From Hyphomonas adhaerens MHS-3 (lineage in GTDB: Bacteria; Pseudomonadota; Alphaproteobacteria; Caulobacterales; Hyphomonadaceae): a DNA stretch of 64,000 nt. The notes below the pieces were generated by a model. It ran no database searches. It saw only the letters and a list, made by a program, of their open reading frames with translations, and was not told the DNA's origin. Both the position numbers and the translations under genes were made by a program. Positions 17,318 to 26,704 of the stretch are shown here, piece after piece. The stretch covers positions 29,182 to 93,181 of the forward strand of contig NZ_ARYH01000005.1 of assembly GCF_000685235.1 (NCBI RefSeq), written 5' to 3'. Positions within the stretch are counted from its first letter, which is position 1; every line of letters starts with the position of its first letter.

Positions 17318-19948
17318 TCAGAAATTGGCCATCAGTTTGACGTAGTAGTAGCCACCCTGCCAGTCGATGACGTCACCGGAGCGGTAGATACGGCCACAGC
17401 AGCTGTCGCCGAGTTCCGCTTTATCCGGATATTGGTCAAAGGCGTTACGGGCACCGATGGAGATCTTCACGGCTTCCGAAGCCTGGAAGGATCCCTCAAG
17501 GTCAACCTGAACCTTCGCACCATAGTCCTGATAACGCAGCGGCGCATTCGAGCCGTCAGAGTTTGTGGACTCACCGTAGTAGTTGGCACGGGCCAGGAAG
17601 CCGAACGGACCTGTTTGGTGGCTGACCGAGAAGACACCACGTACTTTTGGATCGTAGTTGATGAAGTCATACTGGTCTTCGTCGTTGAGCAGAGAACCGA
17701 CATCGCTGTCGAACTCGGTCTCGTTATAGTTCACAGAAGCCGTGAACTTGGTCGAGGAACCATTCGCCCAGTCCTTGGAGTAGGTACCGACAACATCCAC
17801 ACCCTTCGTGCTCGTATCGAAGGCGTTGGTGAAGTAGAACACACCACCAATCGATTCAGCACCGACAACACCTGCATTCAACAGGTTCAGGTAGTTTTGA
17901 TAGGCATCTGCGTCACCAGAAGCATCCGTCGAAACGTCCAGGGTCGAGATGGCATAGACGCGATCTTCCAGGTCGATCTGGTAGAAGTCGACCGTCAGCG
18001 AGAAGGCATCATAGGACGACGTGAAGCCCAACGTATAGTTGGTGGATTTCTCAGGCTTGAGCGGTTCTGCGCCAAGCGCGCCCGCAACCGGACCACCTGC
18101 CGGGAACAGACCGGTTGCAACCGGGAAGCCGTTCGGGAGGCGGGTCGACACATTGGTCGTGCCTTGCTGACCCGGTGTCGGGGCCCGGAAGCCCGTACCG
18201 ACAGAACCACGGACCGCAAAGTTCGGCGCGAACTCATAACGGCCAGCCACTTTCCAGACCAGCTCGGAGTCGAAGTCCGAGTAGTCTTCGAAGCGCAGGG
18301 CGCCTTGCAGGAACAGGGCATCCGTTACGTCAGCACTCAGATCACCGTAGATGGCGTATGAATCACGGGTGTATTCGCCGGAGAATTCCGGTGAGTAGCC
18401 CGGGAAACCGTTCGAACCGACGCCAAGCGCCTGATACACCGGGTCGTCATCGTCGGCGCAGTCCAATGTGGAGCCATTGGCGATAACCGCTGCACCGGCT
18501 GCTGTCGGCACACCAGCGGCACAAAAGCCATATGGGTCCGGAAGCGCGTACGGCCCATCGGTGTAGGACTCGAAGTTACCACCAACCAGCTCATAGGATT
18601 CATCCATATAGCTGGCACCGAAAGCGAAGAGCAGCGGGCTGGCCAGACCGGTCTCGAACTCTTTCGAGAAGTCTGCCTGAAGCTGCATTTCTTCGTTGAT
18701 CAGATCACCCGGGTGGAAGCTGATTGGCGACATGTCGCCCAGCGACGGGTTGACCGTGTTCTTCAGCGTGTACTTGATCTCGTTGTGACCGAGACGTCCG
18801 CTGAAGTCATAGCTGATGCCGTTGTCCCATTCGCCACGCGCACCGACAACACCAGAGTAGTCGATCACGTTGCCGAAGAAGCGCGGGGTAAAGCCGCCCG
18901 GGAACAGATTGAGCGAGGACCAGAGCGAACCGTCCTCAAGGCGAATGTTTTCGATCGTGCCGTTGCCTGGATAGCGATAGAAGAAGCCGCCGTCCGCTTC
19001 GGAGTTCGAATAGTTGCCGAAACCGTACAACTCAACATCGCCAATCGTGTAGCCGGCGTTCACGAAACTCCGGAAAGCTTTGGCGTTCGGCTGCCCCCAG
19101 GGCTGAACCACACCAGATCCGGAATAGTCAGCGCTATCGAGACCGGCGATGAAGGAATCCAGATCATAACCGTCGATGGACGTATTGCCTGGATTGAAGT
19201 CAGGGCTGTTCACGTCAACACAAACCCAGCTTTCACAATACTGCTCACCTCGCTGCGTCGCATCAGCCTTCGAGTACTCAGCAGACACGTTGACGAACCC
19301 ATTGTCGCCGAGACCGAGGCCGAAATTGCCAGCCAGGGTCGTATTGAAACCGTCGCCTTCATAGTACTGGCCGAAGTCGGCGCTGAACGCACCGCCTTCC
19401 GGAGAGTCCTTCAGGATGAAGTTGATGACGCCGGCAATGGCGTCCGAACCGTACTGCGCCGCAGCACCATCGCGCAGGACTTCAACACTTTTCAGTGCGA
19501 TCGCCGGAATGGTTGCAATATCCGGACCCTGGGTACCGGATCCGCCGATCTGAACCAGAGCGGCGCGGTGGCGGCGCTTGGAATTCACAAGAACCAGCGT
19601 CTTGTCAGTCGGCATGCCGCGCAGCGTTGCCGGACGAATGAACGTACCACCATCGGAAATCGGCTGACGCGCCAGTGAGTAAGACGGAACCAGCGTCTTG
19701 ATGATGTCGTTGGCATCCGTAAACGGCACGTCGGAGATTTCATCCGAGCTCAGAACGTCTACCGGGACAGGCGAATCCATCACAGAACGGGATTTGCCCC
19801 GCATACCGGTGATGATGACTTTTTCCTGTACGGAAGTTTCGTCGGCTGCTGGCTCATCATCTGGTTCTGCGTAAGCCACCCCCCCGGTGACCACCATACC
19901 TACGACCGCTGATGACACAGCACATTTCAAGAAAGAACTAAATCGCAC
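17318..19948 (-). CDS. TonB-dependent outer-membrane receptor
   Basis: An 876 aa TBDR. The start is probably GTG at 19946-19948: GGAAAGG lies upstream and the resulting signal peptide ends in AYA before EPDDEP. The longer open frame (to 20188) is untranslated leader. The TonB box is EKVIITGMRGKSRS. The plug domain is typical of the group with LRGMPTDKTLVLVNSKRRHR and AAQYGSDAIAGVINFILK. The barrel ends in KLMANF. A 365-base leader separates it from the ANTAR regulator gene upstream on the same strand. The substrate is unknown. Confidence 0.92.
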   Translation of the reverse strand: MRFSSFLKCAVSSAVVGMVVTGGVAYAEPDDEPAADETSVQEKVIITGMRGKSRSVMDSPVPVDVLSSDEISDVPFTDANDIIKTLVPSYSLARQPISDGGTFIRPATLRGMPTDKTLVLVNSKRRHRAALVQIGGSGTQGPDIATIPAIALKSVEVLRDGAAAQYGSDAIAGVINFILKDSPEGGAFSADFGQYYEGDGFNTTLAGNFGLGLGDNGFVNVSAEYSKADATQRGEQYCESWVCVDVNSPDFNPGNTSIDGYDLDSFIAGLDSADYSGSGVVQPWGQPNAKAFRSFVNAGYTIGDVELYGFGNYSNSEADGGFFYRYPGNGTIENIRLEDGSLWSSLNLFPGGFTPRFFGNVIDYSGVVGARGEWDNGISYDFSGRLGHNEIKYTLKNTVNPSLGDMSPISFHPGDLINEEMQLQADFSKEFETGLASPLLFAFGASYMDESYELVGGNFESYTDGPYALPDPYGFCAAGVPTAAGAAVIANGSTLDCADDDDPVYQALGVGSNGFPGYSPEFSGEYTRDSYAIYGDLSADVTDALFLQGALRFEDYSDFDSELVWKVAGRYEFAPNFAVRGSVGTGFRAPTPGQQGTTNVSTRLPNGFPVATGLFPAGGPVAGALGAEPLKPEKSTNYTLGFTSSYDAFSLTVDFYQIDLEDRVYAISTLDVSTDASGDADAYQNYLNLLNAGVVGAESIGGVFYFTNAFDTSTKGVDVVGTYSKDWANGSSTKFTASVNYNETEFDSDVGSLLNDEDQYDFINYDPKVRGVFSVSHQTGPFGFLARANYYGESTNSDGSNAPLRYQDYGAKVQVDLEGSFQASEAVKISIGARNAFDQYPDKAELGDSCCGRIYRSGDVIDWQGGYYYVKLMANF

Positions 19949-20313
19949 TTTGTATTCCCTTTCCGCAGCGGAACCATCACTCTTCAAAAAGTTCCGTCTG
20001 CCCCCTGTTGTCGAGCACACACCAGCTTCCCCCATTGGACCGAACGCCCAAGGCACTGATATTTCTGAGGTGTTGAATCGGCCCGCCGTTGAGCCACATC
20101 CATCAACAGGTTGCTCAAAATGCCGCCTTTGGCATTCAGTCCCTGCTGACGTCTGTAACAAGCTGTCCCGGGTCGTCGCTGGAGCCAATTCGAAACATGT
20201 CGCCGATGATGCGGAATCGTTAACCCGTCACGCTTTTGTGCACTGCACACCAAACAACGCACAAAGTCTCAGCACTCAGCAGGTGCCATCCAGGTGACAT
20301 GAGTTGTGGGGCT
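19949..20313 (-). other. Long leader between ANTAR regulator and receptor
   Basis: 365 bases without a convincing gene. On the minus strand (receptor mRNA sense) it contains two adjacent small hairpins with six-base loops at 20119-20149 and a possible larger stem just after them. A weak reading frame continuous with the receptor spans part of it but has no ribosome site or conserved sequence. It may be an ANTAR-controlled leader; see findings. Confidence 0.5.
20119..20149 (-). promoter_or_regulatory. Candidate ANTAR-target double hairpin
   Basis: Read on the minus strand, a 4-bp stem with loop CAGGGA (20136-20149) is followed directly by a 6-bp stem AATGCC/GGCATT with loop AAAGGC (20119-20136), then TTTT. 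The known ANTAR RNA motif is two hairpins with hexanucleotide loops that carry A at position 1 and G at position 4. The second loop fits, the first has only the G. This is a weak to moderate match. Confidence 0.35.
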
Positions 20314-20997
20314 TTATGGAAAAATTGCGAAGATCGCGAGAACGTTTTCAGCAATTTCCCGCATCGGCTTTCCCTGAGTCATCGCCATGCGGCGCATGGA
20401 ATCATAGACGTCCTGCTCCGAAAGGCCGCTCTTGGTCATCAGCAAGCCTTTTGCCCGCTCAATCGTCTTGCGTGCAGCGAGGTCTTCCCGCGATTTTTGC
20501 AATTCGTCTCTTAGCGCCAGCGTCAATGAATGGCGTTCTTCTGCCACGTTCAGGATCGCCGGAATGCGATCCGGCTCCAGACCGTCCACGATGAAGGCAC
20601 TGACGCCAAGTTTCAGCGCGCGGCTCATCTCCTCCCGGGACCCTTGGTCAACGAACACAAGAATCGGCACCGACCTGAAGCGGCGCATGGCGAGCAATTC
20701 CGTCAGCAGATCCAGATCCACCTCTGGTGACGCAAGAATGATTGCGCTCGCGCCAATCAGCTTGAGACGCCGCGCTTGCCAGTCTGCATGTCCGGTGATT
20801 TCCGTTTGATGAGGCTGGTCGCCCAACGCACCCGCAATGCGCCCCGCCCGAACACGATCGCTGGCGAGAATCAGAATCTGGCGATCCCAGCTCGTCGTTT
20901 CGGACGCGCTTTCGGATTGCTTTTCCTCTGACAGCAACACCGTACAGCGGGTATTCTCAGCAGCCATGTCGTTCGGAACTCTCCACAAAACGTTCAA
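20314..20997 (-). CDS. ANTAR-domain antitermination regulator (NasT/AmiR type)
   Basis: A 227 aa response-regulator-like protein. A degenerate receiver domain (about residues 40-150; RQILILASDRVRAGRIAGAL) is followed by a coiled segment and the RNA-binding ANTAR domain (ARKTIERAKGLLMTKSGLSE, then REIAENVLA). An ATG at 20965-20967 gives a 217 aa form with a GGAG ribosome site and may be the real start. ANTAR proteins release transcription terminators by binding paired hairpins, commonly in nitrogen-use genes. The gene lies upstream of a receptor with a long structured leader, which would be its simplest target. Confidence 0.85.
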   Translation of the reverse strand: MNVLWRVPNDMAAENTRCTVLLSEEKQSESASETTSWDRQILILASDRVRAGRIAGALGDQPHQTEITGHADWQARRLKLIGASAIILASPEVDLDLLTELLAMRRFRSVPILVFVDQGSREEMSRALKLGVSAFIVDGLEPDRIPAILNVAEERHSLTLALRDELQKSREDLAARKTIERAKGLLMTKSGLSEQDVYDSMRRMAMTQGKPMREIAENVLAIFAIFP

Positions 20998-21314
20998 ACC
21001 GTTGAAGCTGTTTGAATTTTGCGGACAACCGTGCCGAGTCCAAACAGTCGAATCGTAGATGCCGCATCAGTTTGCCTGCATCTGATCATTCCTGTTCCGC
21101 GATTGACCAAATACCCGGCAGGAAGCGTCCGCAAACCCGTCTACCCAGAGGCGCAGGCCGTCCAAATTCCGGGCGCATTCGACGCCACGCCGCCAAAAAC
21201 GCCGTATCGGCAGGCAGACCGTTCGGGGAGCCGAGGCCGTGCCGCTCTCGCCTTGACCGGTCCATTCGGGCCTTCAACAGTCGCGTCCGGGAACGCATTC
21301 GCATCGAGGAAACC
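20998..21314. other. Divergent intergenic region, no gene seen
   Basis: 317 bases between the minus-strand ANTAR gene and the plus-strand oxidoreductase. Reading frames run through it but lack ribosome sites or conserved sequence. It should hold both promoters. I see no strong promoter boxes or palindromes. Confidence 0.4.
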
Positions 21315-22460
21315 ATGAAACGTAGAGATTTTCTGGCAACCGGCACTGGCCTGGGCGTCGCCGCCCTCACTGGCTGCACGACGACAGCCACGGGATTTGC
21401 ACCTGCTCCAACGACCGGTGACGCGCTGGTGCAATCGATTGGCGCGCCGATGCGGCCCATCAAATCCTCCATGAGCCGCGTTACCCGCACGATTGTCGGG
21501 CTTCGCCCGTTTCGCAAACCCGGCCCCCGGCTCGAAGCCGTCAAAGTCGGGTCCAAGCATGTTGTGCACAATTATGGACACGGCGGCGGCGGGGTATCGC
21601 TGTCATGGGGTGTCGCCGAACTGGCAGCAACCCTCACCAAGGAGACCCATGCGGACAAGGTGGCCGTGCTGGGATCGGGTGCAATCGGCCTCTCAACCGC
21701 AATTCTTCTCCAGCGTGCCGGAATGCAGGTGACGATCTACGCCAAGGATTTCCCGCCCTACACGACATCCAATGTCGCTGGCGCGATGTGGCACCCGGTA
21801 ACCCTGTTCGAAAATGATCAGGTATCTCAGGAAACCCTGGCCATGCTCGACCTGGCCTCTCGCATCGCTTTCAACCGGTTCATCCGTTTCGCAAACGACC
21901 CGAAATACGGCGTTTACTGGATCCGCCAGTATTCGCTGAGCGACCGCCCCATGAGCACACTTCGTCCTTATGTGGGGGGCGACACGCTTTATCCCGGCCT
22001 CAAGCGCAACCAGGCCGGCGGGCCGTTCGGCTTCCCTTACTATGACGGCTACTACACGCTGATGATCGATCCCGACATATACCTGCGTGCGCTGGTGAAT
22101 GACTTTCTCGCAGCTGGCGGCCGCATGAAGGAAATGACATTCGAGACCGAAGGCGACCTTGAGACGCTGGGTGAATCCAGCATCGTCAATTGCATGGGGC
22201 TCGGATCCGGCAAGGTGTTCGGAGACGAAAGCATCATTCCGGCACGCGGCCAGCTGAGCTTCTTGCTGCCTCAGAACGACATTGACTATGGCTATGCCGG
22301 ATCTACCGATGACTATGGCCTGCTTTATTCGTTCCCCAGGAAGACGGGGATTCTCCTGGGCGGATCAGTCGATAAAGGCGACTGGAGCCTGGAGCCGAGA
22401 GCGGACGAAATCAGGCGAATGGTCGATGGCCATGCCTACCTGGCCTCCAAGCTGAACTGA
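21315..22460 (+). CDS. Exported D-amino-acid-oxidase-like flavoprotein with permuted domain order
   Basis: A 381 aa protein of the D-amino-acid oxidase (DAO) family. The ATG follows GAGGAAACC. The N-terminus is a Tat signal with a lipobox (MKRRDFLATG, LTGC with Cys21). Next come GLRPFRKPGPRLE (62-74) and HNYGHGGGGVSLSWG (85-99). In ordinary DAO these are the last 60-70 residues. Only then does the normal N-terminal Rossmann motif appear (VAVLGSGAIGLST, 116-128), followed by PPYTTSNVAGAMWHP, NCMGLGS (292-298) and LGGSVDKGDW (348-357), where the protein ends without a second C-terminal segment. Tyr338 and Arg64 align with the substrate-carboxylate binders Tyr228 and Arg283 of pig kidney enzyme. 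The substrate is probably a D-amino acid or related amine in the periplasm. Confidence 0.85.
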   Translation: MKRRDFLATGTGLGVAALTGCTTTATGFAPAPTTGDALVQSIGAPMRPIKSSMSRVTRTIVGLRPFRKPGPRLEAVKVGSKHVVHNYGHGGGGVSLSWGVAELAATLTKETHADKVAVLGSGAIGLSTAILLQRAGMQVTIYAKDFPPYTTSNVAGAMWHPVTLFENDQVSQETLAMLDLASRIAFNRFIRFANDPKYGVYWIRQYSLSDRPMSTLRPYVGGDTLYPGLKRNQAGGPFGFPYYDGYYTLMIDPDIYLRALVNDFLAAGGRMKEMTFETEGDLETLGESSIVNCMGLGSGKVFGDESIIPARGQLSFLLPQNDIDYGYAGSTDDYGLLYSFPRKTGILLGGSVDKGDWSLEPRADEIRRMVDGHAYLASKLN

Positions 22461-22814
22461 TCCAGCCCCCCATTCTCAATTGAACGCAGCGACGTGACTG
22501 GATCTTCCCACTGAAGATCCATCCCCTGCCCGTGCGGGCAGACTCGCCTGCGGGGCAATAGCCACTGCGACGACTGCCTCCTTCAGGGATCCGATACCGC
22601 CACGCGCATCGTCTGGCGTGACTGCTCCGGCTCGTATCCGGACGCTTTGACGCGACCGGTCAAAACTGTGTCGTCCGCCGTCAATACCGCCAACGCGCCG
22701 ACGCGTAGTCAGAACACAGCTCAAGTCCGAAGGATCAAGGCAGCACCGCCCCGGTGCCACCCTCACCCCACTGGAACAGCGGCGGACACTCAAATGATTC
22801 TCAAGGAGACCCAC
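22461..22814. other. Intergenic region with candidate operator
   Basis: 354 bases with no supported gene. It holds a short GC-rich hairpin at 22527-22540, perhaps the end of the upstream transcript, and an inverted repeat at 22646-22664. A reading frame from 22647 is continuous with the next gene but covers the likely promoter and has no ribosome site. Confidence 0.4.
22646..22664. promoter_or_regulatory. Inverted repeat TTTGAC-N7-GTCAAA
   Basis: Perfect 6-bp arms seven bases apart, about 150 bp upstream of the exported isochorismatase-like gene. The size fits a dimeric regulator site. No regulator gene is adjacent, so its binding protein is unknown. Confidence 0.35.
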
Positions 22815-23624
22815 ATGTCTATTTCGCGCTTCCCCCTGAAACTTGCCCTGGCGTCGGCCGGTCTCGCCGGACTGCTTGTCGCCCAGCAGAACGCCACCGC
22901 CGAGACGGCCCGTGCCGCTACCGCGACAATGCCGCCTGTAAATGATGGCCTGCCGATGCCGGGCTTCAAAATCGATCCGGCAACAACCGCAATTGTCATC
23001 ACCGACCCGCAAAACGACTTCCTTTCACCGGACGGCGTCACCTGGGGCGTTGTCGGCCAGAGCATCACCGAGAACGGCACCGTGGAAAACCTGGAAGCCC
23101 TCTTCAAAGTTGCCGACCAAACCGGCATGCCCGTGTTCGTGTCGCCGCACTTCTATTTCGAGCACGACCACAAATGGGAATTCGAAGGCACGCTCGAAAC
23201 TCTGATGCACAGCATCGGCATGTTCGACCGCCCGCATTCCCTGACCCTGGAAGGGTTCGAAGGGTCCGGCGCCGACTGGCTGGAGCGGTACAAGCCCTAC
23301 ATCAACAACGGCAAGACGGTCGTTACCAGCCCGCACAAGGTCTACGGCCCCGAAACCAACGACCTCGTCCTCCAGCTTCGCAAGGCCGGCATCTCGAAGG
23401 TGATCCTGGGTGGCATGTCGTCAAACCTCTGCACCGAATCCCACATGCGTGAGCTGATCGAACAGGGCTTCGAAGTGATGGTTGTCACCGATGCCACTGC
23501 AGGCGCCATCACCCCGCTCTACAACGGCTACGACGCGTCGCTTACCAATTTCCGGATGATCGCCAGTGCGGTCGACAACACCGATAACACGGTGAAAGCG
23601 ATCAAGGCCGCTCACGGCAAATAG
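22815..23624 (+). CDS. Exported isochorismatase-family cysteine hydrolase
   Basis: A 269 aa protein. The ATG follows AAGGAG at good spacing and starts a Sec signal peptide (residues 1-31, ending near ATA before ETA). The catalytic residues of the family are present: Asp in VITDPQNDFLSP, Lys in the SPHKVYGP region and Cys in GGMSSNLCTESHMREL. Family members are normally cytosolic, so the signal peptide is unusual. It lies between the permuted oxidase and the YHS gene on the same strand. An amide-hydrolysing role in periplasmic amine or amino-acid use is inference. Confidence 0.87.
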   Translation: MSISRFPLKLALASAGLAGLLVAQQNATAETARAATATMPPVNDGLPMPGFKIDPATTAIVITDPQNDFLSPDGVTWGVVGQSITENGTVENLEALFKVADQTGMPVFVSPHFYFEHDHKWEFEGTLETLMHSIGMFDRPHSLTLEGFEGSGADWLERYKPYINNGKTVVTSPHKVYGPETNDLVLQLRKAGISKVILGGMSSNLCTESHMRELIEQGFEVMVVTDATAGAITPLYNGYDASLTNFRMIASAVDNTDNTVKAIKAAHGK

Positions 23625-23966
23625 GTCCCTCCCCATCCACGCCTCACCCAGCGTGGATGACCTGCAGCCCGGCTGGCGGCTTCCCCCTCTCTCCCCCGCC
23701 AGCCGGGCCCTTCCGGGCCGCCCGAGAAGCATGCCCGCCTCCCAATCGAACTCAGGACCGATGACATGCCCGAACAAGAACTCCTCCCGCCCCTCGAGGC
23801 AGATTTCAGACCGGCTCCCGTTGTCTGCACCCTGATCTTCCATGTCCGTCTGGAACTCAAAGCCCAAGACGTCCCAGACGTTCAACTCCTGCCGGCCACC
23901 GCCCCCGTCCGGCAGGAGCCCTCCCAACCGAGCCTGTGGCTCCAACCTCCCATAAAGGAAATCGAA
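23625..23966. other. Intergenic region with several strong hairpins
   Basis: 342 bases. Perfect stems are at 23635-23642/23651-23658 (8 bp), 23668-23679/23696-23707 (12 bp, 16-base loop) and 23886-23895/23909-23918 (10 bp). None is followed by a T-run, so they may stabilise mRNA ends or act with Rho. The frame from 23766 runs into the YHS gene but has no ribosome site. The last hairpin lies about 50 bp before the YHS start and could affect its expression. Confidence 0.5.
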
Positions 23967-24452
23967 ATGTCCCGTACAATCACACTCTCCGCCATGGTAA
24001 TGGCTGTTGCCATCGCAACGGCCCTGCCGGCCGCCGCTGAAGACGAACACAATGTTTCGACCGGCATCACGACCGCCGGCGCGCCGCTTGGCCTGCATGG
24101 CGTCGATGCTGTCGCGCTGACAACGCTGAATGCTGTCTCTGAAGGCAATGCAGAGTACACGGTCGTTGAAGACGGCGTTGCCTACTACTTTGCGTCCGCT
24201 GACTCGGCCAAGACATTCAAAGCCGACCCGGCAAAATACGCGCCTCAGTATGGCGGCTTCTGCGCTTACGCCGTCGCACTTGGCAAGAAGTTTGACGGAG
24301 ATCCGCGGTATGCCGACATCGTCGACGGCAAGCTGTATCTGTTCGTGAACGAAGAGATCTTCAAAAAGTACAAGAAGGACTCCAAGCGCATCCTGGCCAA
24401 AGCTGAACGCACCTGGCCACGCATCGAGCACAAGGCTGTGGGCGACCTCTAG
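23967..24452 (+). CDS. Exported YHS-domain protein
   Basis: A 161 aa protein with a Sec signal peptide ([19 protein letters not shown], cleavage after AAA) and a YHS domain. The domain spans [33 protein letters not shown] and the [21 protein letters not shown] region. The ATG follows AAAGGAAA. YHS domains bind metal or accompany metal and redox enzymes. Here the single Cys in GGFCAYA is kept. It acts in the periplasm. The surrounding exported oxidases suggest a role in metal supply or redox protection there, but this is inference. Confidence 0.82.
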   Translation: MSRTITLSAMVMAVAIATALPAAAEDEHNVSTGITTAGAPLGLHGVDAVALTTLNAVSEGNAEYTVVEDGVAYYFASADSAKTFKADPAKYAPQYGGFCAYAVALGKKFDGDPRYADIVDGKLYLFVNEEIFKKYKKDSKRILAKAERTWPRIEHKAVGDL

Positions 24453-24528
24453 GTCTCCTGTAGCCGGGCGGCCGGAAACGAATTCGGCCGCCCACGCCTT
24501 CTTTCCTGATCAACGAGAGACAATCGAA

Positions 24529-24990
24529 ATGAGACCGCCCCTCCCGCCCTTTACGAATGAAACTGCCATCGGAAAGGTCCGCCTGGCCGAAGACGGCTGG
24601 AACAGCCGCAACCCCGAAAAGGTTTCTCTCGCCTACACCGAAGACAGTGCGTGGCGGAACCGCGACACATTCATTACCGGCCGCGCCGAAATCGTCCGGT
24701 TCCTGACGGAAAAGTGGCAAAAAGAGCAGGCCTACCGGTTGATCAAGGAATTGTTCGCATTCACAGACAACCGCATCGCCGTCCGCTACGCCTATGAGTT
24801 CCACGACGCAAACGGCCAATGGCACCGTGCCTACGGCAACGAGAACTGGGTATTCGATGCCCAGGGCCTGATGCAGAACCGCTATGCCAGCATCAACAAC
24901 CTTCAGATCCGCGAAACAGACCGCCTGTTTCATTGGTCCCAGGGCCGACGCCCGGACGATCATCCGGGCCTCAGCGACCTCGGCCTCTGA
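24529..24990 (+). CDS. DUF1348 NTF2-like protein
   Basis: A 153 aa protein of the DUF1348 family with an NTF2/SnoaL-like fold. Typical segments are [37 protein letters not shown] and YGNENWVFD, and it has the family's usual length. No signal is seen, so it is cytosolic. It follows the YHS gene by 76 bp and converges on ahpF, with only 6 bp between the two stops. Its biochemical role is not known. Confidence 0.87.
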   Translation: MRPPLPPFTNETAIGKVRLAEDGWNSRNPEKVSLAYTEDSAWRNRDTFITGRAEIVRFLTEKWQKEQAYRLIKELFAFTDNRIAVRYAYEFHDANGQWHRAYGNENWVFDAQGLMQNRYASINNLQIRETDRLFHWSQGRRPDDHPGLSDLGL

Positions 24991-24996
24991 TCAGTC

Positions 24997-26580
24997 TCAG
25001 GCCTCTTCCAGGACCGGCGTTTCGGCCGGCGCCAGACGGATAAGGTAATCGAATGCGGAGAGGGCCGCCTTGGCCCCTTCGCCCATCGAAATCACGATCT
25101 GCTTGTAGGGGGTCGTCGTGGCATCACCGGCCGCAAACACACCCGGAAGCGAAGTCTGGCCCCGCATATCGGTCACGATCTCACCACGCTCGGTCAGTTC
25201 AATGCTGCCACGCAGCCATTCGGTGTTCGGCACGAGTCCGATCTGAACGAAGATGCCTTCCAGCGCAACTTCGTGCACGTCATCCGTGTTCCGGTTCTTG
25301 TAGGTCAGGCCCTTTACTTTGGCACCATCGCCAAGCACTTCAGTGGTCATGGCAGACGTGATGATGTCGACATTGGACAAGCTGCGAAGCTTGTTCTGAA
25401 GCACCGCATCGGCACGAAGCTGGGTATCAAACTCAATCAGCGTGACATGAGCGACAAGGCCAGCGAGATCGATCGCCGCTTCGACACCCGAATTCCCCCC
25501 GCCGATCACGGCAACGCGCTTGCCCTTGAACAGCGGCCCATCGCAATGCGGACAGTAAGCCACGCCCTTGTTCCGGTATTCCTCTTCGCCCGGCACGCCC
25601 ATCTGACGCCAGCGGGCACCGGGGGCGAGGATCAGGCTACGGGTCTTCAGACCCGCACCATTCTCCAGGACGACTTCGTGAAGGCCGCCTTCTTCTTTGG
25701 CCGGGACCAGTTTCGCGGCGGTCTGGAGGTTCATCACATCAATGTCGTATTCCTTGATGTGCGTTTCCATTGCGGTCGCAAGCTTGGGACCTTCTGTGTA
25801 CGGTACAGAGATCAGGTTTTCGATACCCATCGTGTCCAGCACCTGTCCGCCCAGCCTTTCGGCAGCGATACCGGTGCGGATACCTTTGCGCGCCGCATAG
25901 ATCGCGCCTGCAACCCCCGCCGGGCCGCCACCGATGACCAGCACGTCAAAAGGCTCTTTCTCCGAAATCTTCGCCGCCATTTTTTCCTGCGCGCCGGTAT
26001 CCAGCTTCGCGAGGATCTGTTCGACTTCCATGCGTCCGGATCCGAAGACCTCTCCATTGAGGTAAACCGTCGGCACGGCCATCACCTGGCGTTCATCGAC
26101 TTCGCTCTGGAACAAGGCACCATCAATCGCGGTGTGCCGTATGTTCGGGTTCAGCACCGCCATCATGTTCAGGGCCTGAACAACGTCCGGACAGTTCTGG
26201 CAGGACAGGGAGAAATAAGTTTCGAACTCGAACGTCCCGTCGAGCGATTTGATTTGCTCGATCACCTCAGGCGCCACTTTCGGCGGATGTCCGCCGACCT
26301 GGAGAAGCGCGAGGACGAGAGACGTGAATTCATGCCCGAGCGGCAGGCCAGCAAAGCGCAGGCTGATATCGGCCTCGGGAGTTGTGATCGCAAAGGAGGG
26401 TGTGCGCGCATCGTTTCCGCGCGACCAGCTGACCTTGTCGGAGAGTTCGGAAATTTCGCCCAGCAGCTCTTCGAGTTCCCGGCCGCCTTTGGAATCATCC
26501 AGGGCCGCCACGAGTTCGACCGGGCGGCGGATTTTTTCCATATAGGCCTTGAGCTGGGTTTTCAGGTTGGCATCCAACAT
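24997..26580 (-). CDS. ahpF: Alkyl hydroperoxide reductase subunit F
   Basis: A 527 aa flavoprotein disulfide reductase that recharges AhpC with NADH. The N-terminal double thioredoxin-fold domain carries CQNC (Cys127, Cys130). The FAD-binding motif [20 protein letters not shown] is at about 213-232. The active disulfide is CPHC (Cys343, Cys346). The NAD site ([18 protein letters not shown]) and the C-terminal [18 protein letters not shown] contact are present. It follows ahpC by 124 bp with a hairpin between. Confidence 0.96.
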   Translation of the reverse strand: MLDANLKTQLKAYMEKIRRPVELVAALDDSKGGRELEELLGEISELSDKVSWSRGNDARTPSFAITTPEADISLRFAGLPLGHEFTSLVLALLQVGGHPPKVAPEVIEQIKSLDGTFEFETYFSLSCQNCPDVVQALNMMAVLNPNIRHTAIDGALFQSEVDERQVMAVPTVYLNGEVFGSGRMEVEQILAKLDTGAQEKMAAKISEKEPFDVLVIGGGPAGVAGAIYAARKGIRTGIAAERLGGQVLDTMGIENLISVPYTEGPKLATAMETHIKEYDIDVMNLQTAAKLVPAKEEGGLHEVVLENGAGLKTRSLILAPGARWRQMGVPGEEEYRNKGVAYCPHCDGPLFKGKRVAVIGGGNSGVEAAIDLAGLVAHVTLIEFDTQLRADAVLQNKLRSLSNVDIITSAMTTEVLGDGAKVKGLTYKNRNTDDVHEVALEGIFVQIGLVPNTEWLRGSIELTERGEIVTDMRGQTSLPGVFAAGDATTTPYKQIVISMGEGAKAALSAFDYLIRLAPAETPVLEEA

Positions 26581-26649
26581 GAGTCGTCTCCTGCGAAGAT
26601 CGCGTTCGCACCGTCAGACAGCGCGTATTCCTGCGGGGTAAGGGAAGAT

Positions 26650-26689
26650 GTGCACCGGCCGACTGCGATCGTCGCAGCCAGCCGGGCAC
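26650..26689 (-). promoter_or_regulatory. ahpC-ahpF intercistronic hairpin
   Basis: A long stem pairs 26655-26668 with 26672-26685, 14 pairs with two mismatches around loop TCG, and extends by GTGC/GCAC with one bulge. There is no T-run, so it is more likely an mRNA stabiliser or partial attenuator that keeps AhpC more abundant than AhpF. Confidence 0.55.
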
Positions 26690-26704
26690 CTATATTGCCG
26701 AGAA

